Assembly: GCA_030407005.1 (NCBI GenBank)
Contig: JAUDYN010000003.1
Span: 2,046,001-2,110,000 of the forward strand
DNA: 64,000 bases
Reading direction: 5' to 3'
Source of the DNA: Desarmillaria ectypa
Lineage: Eukaryota; Basidiomycota; Agaricomycetes; Agaricales; Physalacriaceae
Shown: one piece after another, positions 36,469 to 48,675 of the stretch
Numbering within the stretch: position 1 is the first letter of the stretch
Layout of the letters: every line of letters begins with the position of its first letter
Position numbers and translations under genes: made by a program
Notes under the pieces: model-generated
Told to the model about the DNA's origin: nothing
The model's database searches: none
The model's input: the letters and a program-made list of their open reading frames with translations, nothing else

Positions 36469-39400
36469 TCAGTGACTTCTACCAACGCCACCACTGACCA
36501 AACCCGCTCGCTTGGCTACAAACCCATTTCTCTTAACAGGCGTGCGCGTAGCATCACCCTCTGCCTTCCGCTGCCATTGATCAATGAGCCTCCCTACGCC
36601 TTGATATGGCTTATCTGGGGATGGCGTCCGTCTTTCACTGCTGCCCAACGTTGTATCATCCACAGTCGGTTTCCTTGTAGGGTCCGCTGAAGTTGTAGGT
36701 TTGAGAGATACCTGTCTTGATTGAAGAGGAGGAGCAGACACACATTCCTCTTTCTCACCAGATATTGACGTCGGGGAAGATCGTGAAGGGAATTTAATTG
36801 TCGAGGTATGAGAAAGAAGTCCGACTGGGGAAGTCCGACTGGGTGTTGCCTCATCTGGAATGGGTGATGTTATCTTTCCATTGAAAAGATCGTTTCGCGG
36901 GGTTCCCGTCGATGACGAATCCCTCCCACCATCCATAGACTGCGAAGGTATTTTCAGACCGGAAGATTTGGCTGAGAACACTCTCGCGTTCGCGTCGATA
37001 TTCTCATACTTCTGAACCATGTCGGTAATAGACGTCCGACGAATTGGTCGTGGTGTACGATCTTCTGGTATTGATAATCCGGAGGGAGATACGGAAGAGG
37101 GTGAAGGCGTTTCCGCAGCCTTCGATGGAAAGACGAACATGGATTGAGGTCGGCTACGTGAAGAGATAAGTGTTGTTGCGGATATAGCAGATGTTTGTTT
37201 TGTATGCTGTGACGACACCGTCCCCGACATCGAAGGCGATCGTTTAATTTGACCGAGAGAATCGGAAGGGAAAAGCAGTGGTACAGGTGAAGCAGATGGT
37301 GTCGGTTTGTCACTCTTAGTCTCTGCGGCGCGAGATGGTCCCGTTATCAGTCTGCCCTGCAGTGTTTTCACGTCTCCACCAGATGACATCGGGGCCTTGG
37401 GTGTAATGGTAACCCTCGCAGATTCCCTCTCTTTCTCGCGCTCTTTAGCGGTGCCACCACCCCACAAGTCGACCAGATCATGGACGGAACTTTGCCTACC
37501 CTTCCTCGACCGTCTCTCTCTCTGATCGGGCGTCTTAGGTATTGAGGCTGGAATGTAACGATTTGCTTCCTCGGGACCTTCATCTGCGCTTGAAGATGAC
37601 TCCACCTCCTTGCTCTGCTGCGTTTTTGAGGCAACTGGACTCCAGTTGTCAGTCAATCCCCCGTCACGAGGAAGCTCGGGTGCAGATGTATCTAAAGGCG
37701 GGAATACTCGATTGGCGCGTGATAATGATAGGGTAGATGGAGCAGTGCTGGCAGTGAAGGAGGTTGGAGAGTCCACTGAAGGTGGCGGAGGTAGGACAGT
37801 GTCAGTCTGGGCAACGACAGCCTCGGGTATGGAGAAACCACTCTTCTCAATAAAAGACGCTCGTTTACTCGGCGACTGACGAAGGACAGGATGCGACGCA
37901 TCGGCAGGTGTAGGGGTTGTGAAGTGAGATGGTATTGATTCTGATTCGTCGTCGCCTGTCAACCAGTCCTTGCTTTGAGTTGGCTTAGGAGATGGTCTTG
38001 GGGGAAGACGAGGCGTATTCACTCCCGATGGCGATGCTGGTGTACCGGTGGTTATTCTGGCAACACGACTCGGTGACCGCAGTAAGTCATTAGTCTCCGG
38101 AGGCTTCTTAGTCACTGAGCTGCGGTGTTTCCTTATCAGCCCTGAACGCTTGAAGGAGCTCTCAGTCGGCTTCGACGACGATGCCTCGCCGGTAACCTTG
38201 TCTGTCTCCTTTTCGACCTGACTACCTCTCTCACTGACACCCTTTGAAGCATCCTGCATAGTCGCGCTCATAACCTGCTCAGACCAAACTTTGTTCTGAC
38301 CATACGGTTGCGTTCCCGGTTGAGGGAGCCTAGTAGATACCCGTCTGCCAAGCGCAGGCGACGGTAAGCCACCCGTCCGCGATGGAATTGGGGATTGTCG
38401 CCCCGGTGGAACAGGCAATAGTCTGGAATTTGCACTATTGCCACCACCAAATTTAGCATCCAGTTCCTCTAGCGATGGGAACCTGGCTTCTGCTGCCGTA
38501 TCTACCGGAGAAGCCGGCCTAGAAGACGGCGGCTGGGAGCTCCATGAAGAGCCGGAACCAGACGATTTGAGCGGGGCAGGATCGGGTAAAGTAAGATATG
38601 AAGGGGATACGGATGATCGAACAGCACCATTGTAAAGGTCAGAAGACCCAAAACTATGGGACACTGGGCTCATGACGGCCAGACCAGTCCGTAGCTTCCG
38701 AGCTTCCCCAAGGGTCGGTGCCGGTTTCTTGTCAGAAATGGATAACCCAAGACCTTCAAATGCATCTTTGCTCCGAACACTTGAACTCAGCTTAGAATAT
38801 CCTGTTGTTGAGCCAGCCGTAGGCTGCTGACGGGCTGGAAATTTGGGTGTAGTATCATGCGGACGAGGAGATGAAAGCTGAGGTGGAGATTTGATAGGTC
38901 CTGATTCGAACTCATCCCAGAGTTTAGTTGCGAAGTCGTCACCGAATCCTTTGGATAGACTTGCCGAGCTTTTCGATTGTGACGAGATTGCCCATGCATC
39001 ATCTTTCGAGCTTTTCTTTGCGGGAGTATCTGTCTTTACGGCTGACTTCCATGCCCTCTCTTCCTCAGCTCCAAAGTCATCGTTTAGCCACTGCTCCTTG
39101 GATGATGTCGATCCTGAATCCTGATCTCGCATCGGACGCCCTCGCCGCATGGGGGCTATGGCCTCCAACACTTTATCTCGCGCTTGGAGGCCAGCATTTG
39201 CCGAAGGAGAAGGAGAAGGAGTAAAAGATTTTGCACCAAGGGCAACTTGTGGTGCAGCACGATAAGAAATTGTGCTGTCTAAAGGGTGCGGGGATGGGAC
39301 CGGCTTCCGCGAGGACTGAATACGTGGTGACAGTGGTTGGGGAGTGGGATTATGATTGTAATGATATGAAGAGACAGTTCCACGCAGTCTATGAACATTG

Positions 39401-40464
39401 GTAAGAAGTTCAAAGACAGAAGGTCGGTAGGTCCCATGCTCTCGAAGCATGGATGCTATGGACTCCATGAGCTAGATGGATGATGGTTACCAAATCACGC
39501 ACCAATCAGAGCATTCATCTGGGGCGAATAGACGGGATACGGGGGTATTTTATAAGATACATTGAGGATAGCCAAAGGACCGTGCTCCTCGAATGGTGTT
39601 GTATAGTAGCAAAGCTTGTACAGCAGGACGCCAAGTGCCCAGACATCGCTCTTCTCGTCGACTGGTCTACGAAGGTATAGATCGACCATTTCAGGGGCTC
39701 TATATTGTAACGTTGTATGCCTGTTTAGATCAGCCTCCAGAGCACGCAATTCCTGTGTATTAGTTGGGGCCTTGGAAACTGTGGCTGCAGAACCAAAGTC
39801 GCAGAGTTTGTAAGAGGTCGCTGACGCCTGGAGGATGTTCTCAACTTTGAGGTCTCGATGTAAAAGTGGGGGACGTGAGTTATGCATGTGGGCAACGCCT
39901 TCGCAGACATCGACAAAAATAGTCAAGATCTCAGCCTCGGTCAAGCGCTCGCGCAGTCGCCTGTTCATCATGTCGATGATTCCACCTCCTACATCGACGA
40001 GTCAGCTACGAATGCACAGTACACTGACAAGCAGTGCGCACCGGGACAGAATTCCATCAGGATGAATACTTCGTATGTTCCGTTCGGCAGCCTATGCCAG
40101 GCAGCATCGATGAGATGAACGATGTTCGGATGGCCTTTGAGCAGTCTCTGCGCAAAGAATGAAGCACCAGAAGAATTGCCGGCTAATTGCACTTGCCATG
40201 ACATCCACTTCCTGCTTTACTTCAGTCAACATGCCTTCATTAGGAACAGCAATGCGTTTGAGAACATGATGTGTCGTGTTGTAAACTGGTGTCGCTGTCC
40301 GTACGAGATACACATGGGCAAACCCGCCTGACGATGACCTGAGAACTATTTCTCTCAAATGAAAGATAATAAAACGCACCTTGTGAAAGATATCGGTCCA
40401 CCTGAACATTGAACTTGTTGACTGCGATATTTTGGCCAGGGACCAGCGTTGCCGTCGTTGCCAT
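36469..40464 (-). CDS. Ark/Prk (NAK) family serine/threonine kinase
   Basis: Regulator of endocytosis and cortical actin by analogy with yeast Ark1/Prk1/Akl1 and animal AAK1/GAK. The kinase domain occupies about residues 20-310: VDRYLSQGGFAHVYLVR glycine loop, HVLKRIAV lysine, GHPNIVHLIDAAW, HRDLKVEN catalytic loop, LCDFGSAATV magnesium site, QYRAPEMVDLYLRRPVDEKS, DVWALGVLLYKLCYYTTPFE. Introns are confined to this part. A single exon then encodes a tail of about 1,000 residues that is Ser/Pro/Thr rich, with many SP and TP sites, few hydrophobic residues and basic patches (KRSGLIRKHRSSVTKK). It is expected to be disordered and to bind endocytic adaptors. It ends KRAGLVSGGVGRSH. It is divergent from the dehydrogenase gene across 244 bases. 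Confidence 0.93.
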
Positions 40465-40708
40465 GAAAGAATAAATGCGACCGTATTCAAGGAATGTTTC
40501 CTAAAAATATGAGGATACGTGGTCTAGGAGGATAGGAACAGGAAGGAGATGGGCATGGGCCTGGTTACTCGTTAGGTGGTAGCTCTCGCAGCAGTACTAG
40601 CAGTCCGAAACGGTTCGTGTTGCTCACGTGGTTGTTTCCGCTTTAGGCGATCATGTAGCGATCATATAAAGAGATCATCGAATACATTCATCCACTACGC
40701 GTCCCACC
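40465..40708. promoter_or_regulatory. Divergent promoter of the NAK kinase and the dehydrogenase
   Basis: There are 244 bases between two opposed ATGs. An AT-rich CATATAAAGAG at about 40,664 on the plus strand could be a TATA element for the dehydrogenase, placed about 45 bases before its ATG. Confidence 0.5.
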
Positions 40709-42248
40709 ATGTCCGATCTTCTCCACCCTCTAACATCTACTGGAATACCCTACTCGCGACCTCAGACGCCGGGATCATCTCCACCACAGGTGGGATTTGT
40801 CGGTATCGGGTCCATGGGATTCTATATGGCCAGAAATCTTGCTACTCATCGGTCTCAAAATGCCCCACCTCTGTTAGTATGGAATCGATCTCAGCCAAAA
40901 GTCCAAAAGCTACTAGAAGAGGCTGGAACAGAGAACGTTCGCATTGCCCAGAATCTGGAACAGATCGCGACGGAGTGCGATATCATCATTACCTCGTTGG
41001 CGAACGACTCGGTGGTGAAATCGGTCTACGAACAGTTGACAAAGGCTCTCTCGGTACGTGATCTTGACTGGATGTCCTTGAAAACTCTAACGGAGGTAAT
41101 TGATACAGCATGCACCCCCCGTAAGACACAAGATCTTTGTGGAAACGAGCACAGTTCGTGTCTTTAGCATTGATCGTTAATCAACTATTGCTCAGTGCAA
41201 TGACAGACATACCCCACTCTCGCCGGTAATCGATAACTATCTGGGCAATATGTATTCTAACCGTGTTCCAGGGGAACTTGATAACCTTGTGTCGGCAGTC
41301 CCTCATTCCAATCTAGTGACCTGCCCCGTCATTGGCGCTCCCAAGGCCGCTGATGAAAGGCAGCTTACCATTGGTATGCTCATTCAAGATTTTATCCTTC
41401 AGAATTTCACGGTCTATCTCAGTTATGAGCGGCGATTATAGGTCAAAGAAGGATGTAGCCTATCTGCTTGTACCTGCAGTCGGACGGAGGGTCATCGACC
41501 TTGGAGAAAATCTTGAGAAAGGTACCCGTATTTATGTTCACTTCCACCTTATATCCTCACCTTTTACTCAGCGCCTACCTGCAAGTTAATTGCGAACTCT
41601 ATGATTCTCGGAAGTCTAGAAATCCTTGCGGAGGCTTACACACTCGCAGAGAAATCGGGCATTGGAGCCGAGAACGTCGACAGCATCGTTAAAGGTGGGT
41701 CTCATATCCACAGACGAAGCCATCAGGTCTACTGACTGAAAGTGCTTAGACATATTCCCGGCTCCTGGGTTCGCCTTTCCACTTCTTACTATTAAATAAT
41801 GCATTTCCTAAATATACTACAGGCTTATGGCCTATTCTGAGAAAATGAAGAACGACCACTTTGATGGAGCGGTTGGGTTCACCATTGACGGCGGTATCAA
41901 AGACGCCAGGTGGGCCATATTTACTTCGTTATGTCAATGGTATTTCCAACGCATCAATAATCAACAGCCATATCCGCCGTCTCACAGCTGAGCATAACAC
42001 GCCGATGCCTCTTGCCGACATTGCCTACCAGCATATGGTCACTGCTCGTGCTATTCATGACACAATGAAAGCAGAAGGCAAAGAGATTTTTGATCCCCTT
42101 GACTGGAGTGCCATTATCGCAGGTACCAGGGTAGCCGCCGGTCTCGACGCTTTTGATAGCTCCAAGGTCAGATTCACTTTACTTCTCGTTTTTGTGACCG
42201 TGACTCAATTGACCGTCACAGCACTCGGCCGTTGTAAGAGAGGAGTAA
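40709..42248 (+). CDS. 3-hydroxyisobutyrate dehydrogenase-like beta-hydroxyacid dehydrogenase
   Basis: NAD(P)-dependent oxidoreductase of the 6-phosphogluconate/3-hydroxyisobutyrate dehydrogenase superfamily. The Rossmann fingerprint is VGFVGIGSMGFYMARNL, followed by LLVWNRSQPKVQKLLEEAG and DIIITSLANDSVV. After short introns come HKIFVETSTVDP and the substrate loop VTCPVIGAPKAADERQL, which replaces the canonical SGG with IGA. The C-terminal helical domain contains the expected catalytic lysine in KLIANSMILGSLEILAEAY and GVGFTIDGG-like sequence (AVGFTIDGGIKDA), ending HSAVVREE. About six introns. Length is near 320 residues. It may act in valine catabolism or as a tartronate/glyoxylate-type reductase; the altered substrate loop argues for caution about substrate. 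Confidence 0.88.
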
Positions 42249-42971
42249 TGTGTTTTTGAGAATCCGCATAGAATTGACGCTGCTAAAGAACCTTCGGAAT
42301 GTATGTATAACTGTCTAACGCATGATCCCTTTGTATGTCGCAACAGCTACCGGAGTTTTCATCGCATCGGCTTTTCTGGGGAACATCCATGTATTTGCAT
42401 ATCAACGGCAAAGCCACGGTATCGACGCAACTAAGTTATCTGCGACGATGAGCCGGCGTGTTATTTATGAACCTTTACGCTATGCTCTATTTCTGTACGA
42501 TATATTTCCGAGTGCGTGGCTGATGATGATGGTCTAAATTGGTAACTCGTAACATGCCTCGTAATGGGAGAAGACGCGGGGGTAATATATTACTCTGCTT
42601 GTTGTAATACGTTTCTGCTTGTCAACTCTATGAATTGTACAACTCTCGAGCAAATTCCATTTAGCTTTTTGTTGGTCTTGATTACCGTTCTCAGTTGAAT
42701 CATACTACTACGGAAAAAGGAAATAATAAGGGGAGGTCCTTCCGTATGCATAGCCCCAGTGAACGTAAGATGATCAAACAAAAATTTGCTTCTAATACCC
42801 TGCAATTGCTACACAAACGCATCCCAAAATGGCGATCAATGATCGTCTTCATATTAAAATCAGCTACACTTTACGTATCCTAACCACATCGGCGGAATTC
42901 TATCCACTCATCCGAGTCATTGCGGAGTCGTAAACCATTGGAAAGATGAAAAGACGGCGACAACCAAATAC
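42249..42971. other. Convergent intergenic region, 723 bases, nothing recognised
   Basis: Spacer between the 3' ends of the dehydrogenase and SYO1. Open frames on either strand show no motifs or splice partners. The sequence is AT-rich and probably contains both terminators. Confidence 0.5.
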
Positions 42972-45555
42972 CTACAACTTCAGATTTTTCCGGTATTGCA
43001 CAAATGCAATGAGATTGTCGCGGACCTCTTCTCCCCTGAATCTCAACACCCGGCCACCTGGTTTCCGCCGATCAATCGTCTTCACCAGTCTTTTCATACC
43101 ATCTATACTTGCCGCCAGTCGGTTCAGGTATCCTGCTTGACGGAAGTTCGTATCGTACGGTAGCATTTCATCAGAGTATATGTCGATTATCGCAGATACC
43201 GATTGGAGGACGGGTTCGACACCGGCTTCTGATGATGTCCCAGTCGGAAGAAATGACAACAAGTATTCAGATATTATCTGAAACAGCTGATGAGGATACT
43301 ACATAGAAAGAGGACATTCTAAAGACGTACTCGATTGCCATCAATGGAATCAGGGTGCTGGGCCAGACACTCCAGTGTTCCAATGCACTTGACGCGTGTC
43401 TGCGCGTCAGAGCTGGCATTGCAGAATTGGATGAGGAGATTGACCTGATCCACGTCGGGTGCCTTTTCAGTTGGTGTCAATACCGTTACTACAACACCAG
43501 GAGGGAACTACCAACCAAGGAACCTTTCCAAACATTGCCAATCCCCCATAGAACGCCGACGGAGATCTCCCACATTTCTCGTCTTCGCTCCTGGCCCACC
43601 CCGAATTCAGTGCCGACAACGCTCAGGGCCGACCACACATCTTTCCATACTTTCTGGCCAGCTTCCTTGTCAGAAGAGACGGAGGAGTTCGGAACTCTGG
43701 CCAAAGATAGGAAAATATTGTTCAAACACTCAAGCGCACTGAGATGTATGCCGCTGAGAGCAGATGTCGTCGGGGGGTGTACAGATACGGATGCAAGAGG
43801 TGGGAACGAAAGTGAGGTCGGCTGGGCGAGGACCAACAAAGCTGGAACTAGTGAGGGAAGCAAGGACACGGTTTCAGACTGTTCTGAAGCGGGCCTGTCG
43901 TCTTTGATGGCAGACATATCAATATCCATATCCTCTACCACTATGTTTTCTTTGATTAGTGGCATATCTTAGTTGATTCACCAAAACATTACCTTCGGCC
44001 TCATCTTCGTCGTCGTCATTTTCATTATTGTCACTCTGTTCCTCGCCTACGCTAAGATTCGGGTCTGGCAACGTCGCGCACGTTCCTGTCAATATCTCAA
44101 GAGCCAGCTGAACCGTTCGAAGGCAAGCCTCCAGGCGTTCAAGTTCAATATCTATGGGAGATCTATGATCAGATTTTGGTGTGCTCTTCAGAGACAGTTT
44201 ATCGATTTGTGGTGTATTGGCCTGTATTGAATTAGACATCACGACGATATAGCTGGGTGAGAGAAAGGCACAGACCTGTTGAGAAACGAGTGTCTGCACA
44301 TTACTGGAAGTGTCGGGAAGAGATACCGATATGATGACAGGCTGCAGTAAGGGCAAAACGATGTCTTTGTCAATATCAACAAAGGATGTTGCCACAGGTG
44401 GGGGTAGTGGCGAAACATTCCGTAGAATACCTGGAAGAATATGAAATCCTGGGTTTCTACGCATTTGAGGAAGAAGCTTACCTGCGGCCAAAACACCGAG
44501 GGTAATGGAACGTTGGTCCGGCTCTTTCGACTTGCCATTAACTTTCGTACCATCTTGAACGGAACGCGCAATGTCAAGAAGACAAGATATATATCCGGCA
44601 TCAGCTCTGACATCGCTTACAGCCGGATCGTTGTCGTCAGTCAGAACGTATAGGCACTGGGCTGGTGGCAACCATAAGTACAAAACCTATCATAAAGCTA
44701 GATGAATAGAGCTAACGTACCGGCAGCTATAACAGGGGCAATGGGAAGCTTTTCGCGAGACGCAAGGAAAGACATCAGGAATGGTGCCAAACGTATAGCA
44801 TTAATGGCATTCAGCGCCTTATTTGATGTTTCTCTTGCGTACAGGTCAACAAAAAAGAGCATGATTAGCGGAAGTAGCACGCACGATAAGCACCATAGAG
44901 TTGTGATAACGTTGTCCGCAAACTCGTATACCACTTTTAGTGCATTTTCCGGTGCAGATTTGGGTGTTTTCAGAAATTGTTCAAGGGTGGAGGATATCTA
45001 TTACGAAGGATCAATACATGAGTTGAATGGGAGCTGGTGGAATAAACCTTGGGAATGAAAGTCTTCAATGGCACCAGGATGTTTTTGTTGTACATTTCCG
45101 CGCATATGTCGTAACCGCCATCGATGCACAAGTTTCTGCTCGCCACATCAAAACGCAGAATAAAGATATGATATTCGGATGCACGCACCGGAGGGATCCC
45201 ATGGCCTCAATAACAACTTCCTCCTCATTGTCGGTCAATCGTGCTATCAATGCACCAACGACATTTTTTCCTTGAAGCAGTCGCCTTGTCGAAGGATCAT
45301 TCTGAATCAGATTCGACACCGCTACACAAGCCCACTTTCGTTCTGATAAATCGGCACTTTCCATCTGGTCTCGAAGACCATCAGCTGCAGTAACAGAAGA
45401 AAAGGACTTGTAATAACCTTTTGAATGATTGGCAAAATAGCTTCTGTCTTTGAGGACGTCGACGAAGCTTGAGCAAGGCCATGAGGTAGATGTGAGTCTG
45501 GTACTCGCATTGGGTTGTGCCGCCGCATTGCGCGTTGTTTCTGTGATTTGCCCAT
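42972..45555 (-). CDS. SYO1: SYO1 (HEATR3-like) co-import adaptor of ribosomal proteins L5 and L11
   Basis: Armadillo/HEAT-repeat transport adaptor that brings Rpl5 and Rpl11 to the nucleus for 5S RNP assembly. The N-terminus MGKSQKQRAMRRHNPMRV carries the basic import signal and is highly characteristic. ARM repeats follow across many short introns: ERKWACVAVSNLIQNDPSTR, GALIARLTDNEEEVVIEAMG, SLRNLCIDGGYDICAEMYNK and NVITTLWCLS. A strongly acidic loop (DNNENDDDEDEAEG) corresponds to the insertion that binds Rpl11. The C-terminal part (LSALECLNNIFLSLARVPNS, VWKDVWSALSVVGTEFGV, YLNRLAASIDGMKRLVKTID) is HEAT-like and ends FVQYRKNLKL. About 690 residues, as expected. No lesion is seen. Confidence 0.9.
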
Positions 45556-46527
45556 GAATGGGTGAGCGCAAAATTTTCTGGCTGCTGAGATAAGATCGGT
45601 ATTATCTTCCCACGACTCAAGTGCACTGCCACTGAGGACCTGACCAGCTCGGCAAACCAAATACAGGAATGCGGTGTCTTTATTAAACCACGCTTCCGAA
45701 AATATGTGAACGAACTGAAACTGCCAAGTACAACGGCTCCGACATTTCTCTTCTGTCAATGTTGGCTCCCATTTTCTGGTCCTTGGTCATGATTTATGTC
45801 AATCTGATAACTATCACGGAGCAGACCATTTGGACCAGGACTACGGCGAGCACGCTGTACGTCGGGACTGAAGTCCCGGGAGGAGTACACGTCTCTTGAA
45901 TTTATCTTGGCGCCGTTGTCATCCCATCGCATCCCGTGGAGGTCTCATTACAATATCGTATGCACCAATTATTCCGCCTGGCGGAGTACCCATTTCCGGA
46001 ACCACTACCCAAAAACACGACCGCAGGGTACTCCTTTGTGTATCAGTATTCTATACGCGGTGTAACTGCGACTCTGCGGAACTAGAATTATCTCTTAATA
46101 GCGCAGGTCCCAGGAACGTTCTCACCTTACTTGCTCCAGATCATAAGTCTAAACATAAGCGCCGTGCTGCACGCACGATGGACGGGTCGCAGCTGTCGCA
46201 AGACGACACCAGCCACACAACAGAACTTTATATTTTCCCATCTCTGTCACCAAGTGGGTCACAATGTCTTTCAAGACTTGTCAAAGAAAACATGAGGGCA
46301 ACAATACACGTAAGTATCTCAGGTTGTATGTATGCAAATCGGTTCCAACTTGTTATTTTCTTTCGAATTATTTCGTTGTTCCAAGTACTGTAATGCATGC
46401 TAAAACTACATATGTCGCTAATGCCAATATAACTTGCCCCCGAAATACGTCCACAGAGAATGAGCTGATACAATCAATGATAAGTAACTATGTGGTTTGC
46501 ACCTAAACCAGGATGAAAAAATATATA
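45556..46527. other. Intergenic, 972 bases, SYO1 promoter side; no supported gene
   Basis: Open frames occur on both strands, including a plus-strand one near 46,180-46,310 that starts MDGSQLSQDDTSHTTELYIF. It ends at a GTAAGT donor with no convincing following exon. I do not call a gene here. Confidence 0.4.
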
Positions 46528-48378
46528 TCAAGAGCGATAGTGCGGAGGAAGTAGGGAGGGACCTTCATCGACATTTTGCAGCGGCAGCTCAGTCTCCCCG
46601 GCTGCACCCTGATGTTCGTATGAAGATGCATCTTCGCACAATTCCGCAGTCATGTTCTCAGCACCATCCACATCGATCTCCGGAGGTGGGGCAGAGGGTA
46701 CCAGCTCGTGCAACTCTAGTGCAGGACCACTGGTTACCGCTTCGAAAGGAGGTGCAGAGGGTCCAAGCTCTGGTTCGAGAGACTGTATATCGTCATCGAA
46801 AGTCGGATACGTGTACTCGTACTCGTAATACTCCGAAGCCGCTTTTCCTTTGGATGACAAAGGCACCGGTGGAGCAGGGAAGAGTGAACTACTCGGCGAT
46901 GGAGAGGATCCATCACCGGTGAAACGGGAAGGACGCTGCACGTCCGTAAAGGCATCCAATTGCTCATCCTGCCAAATAGGTGCTGAAGACTCCTGATGTT
47001 GCACCAGGATGCTACCATCTTGGGGAGGTGAACTCGCAAATCGAGTCAGCCTTTGAAGAAGTGCCTTGTCATCAGTGGCCACATGCGCCGCATGGGCAGA
47101 TGGCGAGTAGCCTAGCTCTTCTGAGTCCTCATTAGAAGACAGATGACCACCCGAGGACTGAGATGGTTGTCTAGAATGGTATGGAGTTAGAGGGGAGGAG
47201 GATGCAGGACCGTCTGAAGGCGGTGCAAGACCTGTAGTACAAATTTGAATCTCAGGTACAGATAAACGAGAGGAATGATGATAGGCAGGAGGAGATGAAG
47301 GTGGTATATCCGAAACAATCGTTGGATCCGAAGGAAATGCACGAGAATCACCGGAAAATTCGGTCGGGGGAACTATTATGACTGGCTGTGCGCCCTCTAC
47401 TGAGTAAACCGAAGAGCGACGCGATGAATGTCTAGACCATGAGGGAGACACAGTTCCAGAAGAGAGGTCTTCTGCATCGGGGACATTTTCTAGAGCTGCT
47501 TCAGGTCGTAGAGGTGGTTGGTTGACATTGAAAGCCCTTCTCCCCCGACGCTGCCTGGCAGAATGTCGGGTATTGGCCTTCCATCTGGCAGTAGCTCTAG
47601 CCCATGCTTTCTTCTTCTTCCTAGTACCACCCTGAGAAAGTACCTCTTCGTCATCAGCAATAGGCTGTTTCCGCCTTTTGTAAGTGTCCATCTCTATATC
47701 TTCCTTGGGTTTCCGCCGCCGTCTGTTGCGCCAGTAAAGGCAGCCGATAATGAGTAAGCATATGATGAAAGCAAGCGCAAGGGAAAGGGTGACTATGAGT
47801 GCAGTACGTGGTTCACGATTCTGCGGTCTCCAGCCATTGGGAAGGGTATCGAGAATGTCGCCCACAGATGGTGAGGCTGAAGCTGAAGTAGTAGTACTGT
47901 CTTCGGAAGTGCCCGACGAAGCTTGGTAACTGGAAGCGGAACACGACTAGAGACGGTCAGAAGAGATAATGAGGGAATACGAAGCACCATTACTCACTGG
48001 ACACATCGTTGAACCATATAGCGTATATGTATCCACCCGTCTCCACTGGCCGTCTGAGCCCTGCTCATACTTTATGGGAACCGTTCGGCTGCCAAGCCGC
48101 TTACGAACTTGGGTTGATAGAACAGTAGATGAGTAAGAAACGTCGCGACGACACGTTTCTTCGACTGCCGCGATATCTTGGCGATATCTTGGGCAGAGAA
48201 AAGAGAGGGGAATGGGACTGGCGTCGACGGCCGGGAGTGATGCGACAACGGTGGCCAGGAGGGATAGAAGAGAGGAGGAGGGGGCTACTATCTGACGGAT
48301 GCGGCGTCGAGAACGTCGGGCACGACGAGGAGGAGGAGTGCTTGGTTGATGGTGGTCGTAGCTTGCAACGCCTGACAT
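46528..48378 (-). CDS. Single-pass membrane protein with PPxY and PSAP motifs
   Basis: Two exons. The N-terminus is basic (PPPRRARRSRRRIRQ) then hydrophobic (SSSLLSLLATVVASLP), giving a signal or signal-anchor. A luminal region with several cysteines (FLCPRYRQDIAAVEETCRRD, STMCPSCSASS) follows, then a transmembrane helix LIVTLSLALAFIICLLIIGC and a stop-transfer YWRNRRRRKPKE. The cytosolic tail of about 400 residues is Ser/Pro rich. It contains PPAY (in SSPPAYHH), a terminal PPHY (LLPPHYRS at the very end), and two PSAP motifs (GPSAPPFEA and VPSAPPPEI). PPxY motifs bind WW domains of Nedd4/Rsp5 ligases and PSAP motifs bind the ESCRT-I UEV subunit. I do not recognise a named family. The start at 48378 is the first ATG in frame. 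Confidence 0.82.
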
Positions 48379-48675
48379 TATGAATGTCTTCGCCAAGCCA
48401 GGCTCCGACAGTAGACAGAATAACAGAGATCTAGCGCCAAGCGCGATGGGTGTCTGTGGGGCCTTGGTCTTGGCTCACCCAGCACGGAGAGAGGACAGGT
48501 ATATGAAAGGACGAAACAACAACAGCGCAAAACCGAGGCCTCCATTTTCGTCGAAAACTCTGCCTTTTGCCCTTATCTGGTCATTTCCGAATTATTTATC
48601 CTAAAATTACACTCATCGATTAAATTCGTTTTCTGAAAATTTGAATGCCTATAAATAGCATACCCTATACGGCAC

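Noticed and set aside
36379..39124. Several plus-strand open frames opposite the kinase tail
   Set aside because: They mirror a long Ser/Pro-rich minus-strand exon and have no motifs or splice partners of their own; low-complexity codon usage keeps the opposite strand open.
45896..46393. Plus-strand open frame of 165 codons upstream of SYO1
   Set aside because: It lacks recognisable domains and ends in sequence with several stops in the other frames. The internal MDGSQLSQDD segment ends at a donor without a following exon.
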